Positions 5,095-6,365 of a DNA stretch of 6,365 nucleotides are shown piece by piece. The position numbers and the translations under genes were made by a program. How positions within the stretch are numbered: the stretch's first letter is position 1; each line of letters starts with the position of its first letter. The notes beneath the pieces are model-generated. The model saw only the letters and a list, made by a program, of their open reading frames with translations, was not told the DNA's origin and ran no database searches. This stretch comes from Acidobacteriota bacterium (GTDB taxonomy: Bacteria > Acidobacteriota > Blastocatellia > Pyrinomonadales > Pyrinomonadaceae): positions 1 through 6,365 of the forward strand of contig JAKOSS010000250.1 of assembly GCA_029777145.1 (NCBI GenBank). Direction: 5' to 3'.

Positions 5095-6365
5095 ATGTCT
5101 AAGGCAGAGCAATCAAATTCGAAATACAAGTTCGTGAAGTACCTTTGGAACGACAGCGAGGTCGAGGGAATGGACGGCGTCGATCGTCTCGTTTACCGCT
5201 CGAATCGTCTCGGGGACGATCTGACGCTGACCAACACCGGCGGCGGGAACACTTCGTCGAAACTGATGATGGAGGATCCGCTTTCGAAAGAGGAGGTCGA
5301 GGTCCTTTGGCTGAAGGGATCCGGCGGCGATCTTCGCACGGCGAAGCGCGACGGTTTCGCGTCCCTTTATCTCGACAAAGTCCGCGCGATGAAGCCGATC
5401 TATCAGAACGACCCCGCGAACGGTCCGAAATCGGAGATCGAAGATGCGATGTATCCGATGTACTCGCATTGCGTGTTCGACCTGAACCCGCGCGCCTGCT
5501 CGATCGATACTCCGCTGCATACGCTCGTGCCGTTCAAGCACGTCGATCACCTTCATCCGAACGCGGTGATCGCGGTTGCGGCCTCGGTCAATCAGGAAAA
5601 GCTGACGAAGGAGATCTACGGCGAAGAAGTCATTTACATTCCGTGGCAACGTCCCGGTTTCGACATCGGACTGAAGATCGAACAGCTGATCAAGGAAAAC
5701 CCGAACGCCAAGGGGATCCTGCTCGGTCACCACGGAATGAGTTCGTGGGACAACAACGACAAGACGTGCTACGAAACGGCGCTCGAGATCATCGACCGCG
5801 CGGCGCAGTTCATCGAGGAACGCGACAAGGGCGAGGCGACGTTCGGCGGGCAGAAATACAAGGCGCTCGACGACGCGACGCGCCAACACCTTCAAACCGA
5901 GATCATTCCCTTCATCCGCGGCCAGGTTTCGATCTACAAGCGGTTCGTCGGCACCGTTCAGGACGATTGGAAGATGCTCCGTTTCGTCAATTCGAACGAC
6001 GGCCCGCGGCTCGCGGAGCTCGGAACGTCGTGTCCCGATCACTTCCTCCGTACCAAGATCAAGCCGCTGTTCGTCAACTGGAATCCCGAAACCGGCGATC
6101 TTGAAGGCCTGAAAACGGCGATCGCCGACGGCCTCGTTCAGTACCGCAAGGATTACGCGGCGTATTATGACCGCTGCAAGCATCCCGATTCACCGGCGAT
6201 GCGCGATCCGAACCCGACGGTCGTCCTGATCCCGGGCCTCGGCATGATCGCGTGGGGCAAGAACAAGTCGGAATCGCGCGTCACCGCCGAATTCTACAAC
6301 TGCGCGATCGAAGTGATGCGCGGCGCCGAAGCCATCGATGAATACGAAGCGATGGATCAGCAGGA
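5095..6365 (+). CDS. rhaEW: Bifunctional L-rhamnulose-1-phosphate aldolase / lactaldehyde dehydrogenase, aldolase half only (cut by window edge)
   Basis: The 423 residues present match the class II aldolase half of the RhaEW fusion (about 700 residues in full). In the cytoplasm it cleaves L-rhamnulose 1-phosphate to dihydroxyacetone phosphate and L-lactaldehyde; the C-terminal short-chain dehydrogenase half, outside this window, oxidises lactaldehyde to lactate. Visible marks are the family-typical start KYKFVKYLWND, the phosphate-binding TNTGGGNTS (46-54) and KGSGGDL (74-80), the zinc-binding HVDHLHP (H152 and H154 in HxH, with H149 nearby) and LLGHHGMSSWD (H212/H213, third metal ligand). 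The segment from about residue 374 (PNPTVVLIPGLGM) leads towards the dehydrogenase. The start at 5095 has a ribosome-binding-like AAGAG and gives the usual N-terminus; the frame is open back to 4978 with ATGs at 5005, 5020 and 5035. It is divergent from the glycosidase operon. Rhamnose is the likeliest substrate; a related deoxy-sugar phosphate cannot be excluded. Confidence 0.9.
   Translation, partial: MSKAEQSNSKYKFVKYLWNDSEVEGMDGVDRLVYRSNRLGDDLTLTNTGGGNTSSKLMMEDPLSKEEVEVLWLKGSGGDLRTAKRDGFASLYLDKVRAMKPIYQNDPANGPKSEIEDAMYPMYSHCVFDLNPRACSIDTPLHTLVPFKHVDHLHPNAVIAVAASVNQEKLTKEIYGEEVIYIPWQRPGFDIGLKIEQLIKENPNAKGILLGHHGMSSWDNNDKTCYETALEIIDRAAQFIEERDKGEATFGGQKYKALDDATRQHLQTEIIPFIRGQVSIYKRFVGTVQDDWKMLRFVNSNDGPRLAELGTSCPDHFLRTKIKPLFVNWNPETGDLEGLKTAIADGLVQYRKDYAAYYDRCKHPDSPAMRDPNPTVVLIPGLGMIAWGKNKSESRVTAEFYNCAIEVMRGAEAIDEYEAMDQQ

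Noticed and set aside
5113..6183. A 356-codon open frame on the minus strand opposite the aldolase gene
   Set aside because: It is fully antisense to a gene with strong family motifs. Its translation is dominated by R, D, E, V and L with no recognisable domain, as expected from the complement of GC-rich codons.

Overview
The window holds three protein-coding genes around one AT-rich divergent regulatory region. It looks like a carbohydrate-utilisation locus of a free-living, plant-polysaccharide-degrading bacterium. The coding sequence is GC-rich and rich in TCG, CCG and GAT/CGA-type codons. Two exported glycoside hydrolases carry Sec signal peptides ending in F-A-Q. The overall style recalls Acidobacteriota (Blastocatellia/Pyrinomonadaceae-like), but that placement is an inference from general appearance and is not secure.

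Left part, minus strand (1-4813): two exported enzymes lie head to tail with only 5 bases between them, so they very probably form one operon. The promoter-proximal gene (1523-4813) encodes a 1096-residue GH2-type glycosidase. It has a jelly-roll sugar-binding domain, an Ig-like domain, a TIM barrel, further C-terminal domains and a discoidin (F5/8 type C) module. The distal gene (1517 down to the window edge) encodes the first 505 residues of a GH115 alpha-glucuronidase, the family that removes (4-O-methyl-)glucuronic acid from xylan.

Middle (4814-5094): a 281-base AT-rich intergenic region serves both directions. It contains a credible sigma70-type promoter facing right and an 8-base AAACGTTT palindrome inside that promoter's spacer. 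It also contains two operator-like inverted repeats, one near each flanking gene, which share the exact 11-mer AAATTGGTCAA. This suggests one regulator controlling both transcription units.

Right part, plus strand (5095 to the window edge): the aldolase half (423 residues) of a bifunctional L-rhamnulose-1-phosphate aldolase / lactaldehyde dehydrogenase (RhaEW type). The dehydrogenase half lies beyond the window.

Taken together, the exported enzymes would trim glucuronic acid and another sugar from a complex plant or algal polysaccharide, and the cytoplasmic enzyme would catabolise rhamnose. A shared regulator would fit a substrate containing both uronic acid and rhamnose, but this link is an inference. 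I see no RNA genes, mobile elements, CRISPR arrays or obvious terminators.
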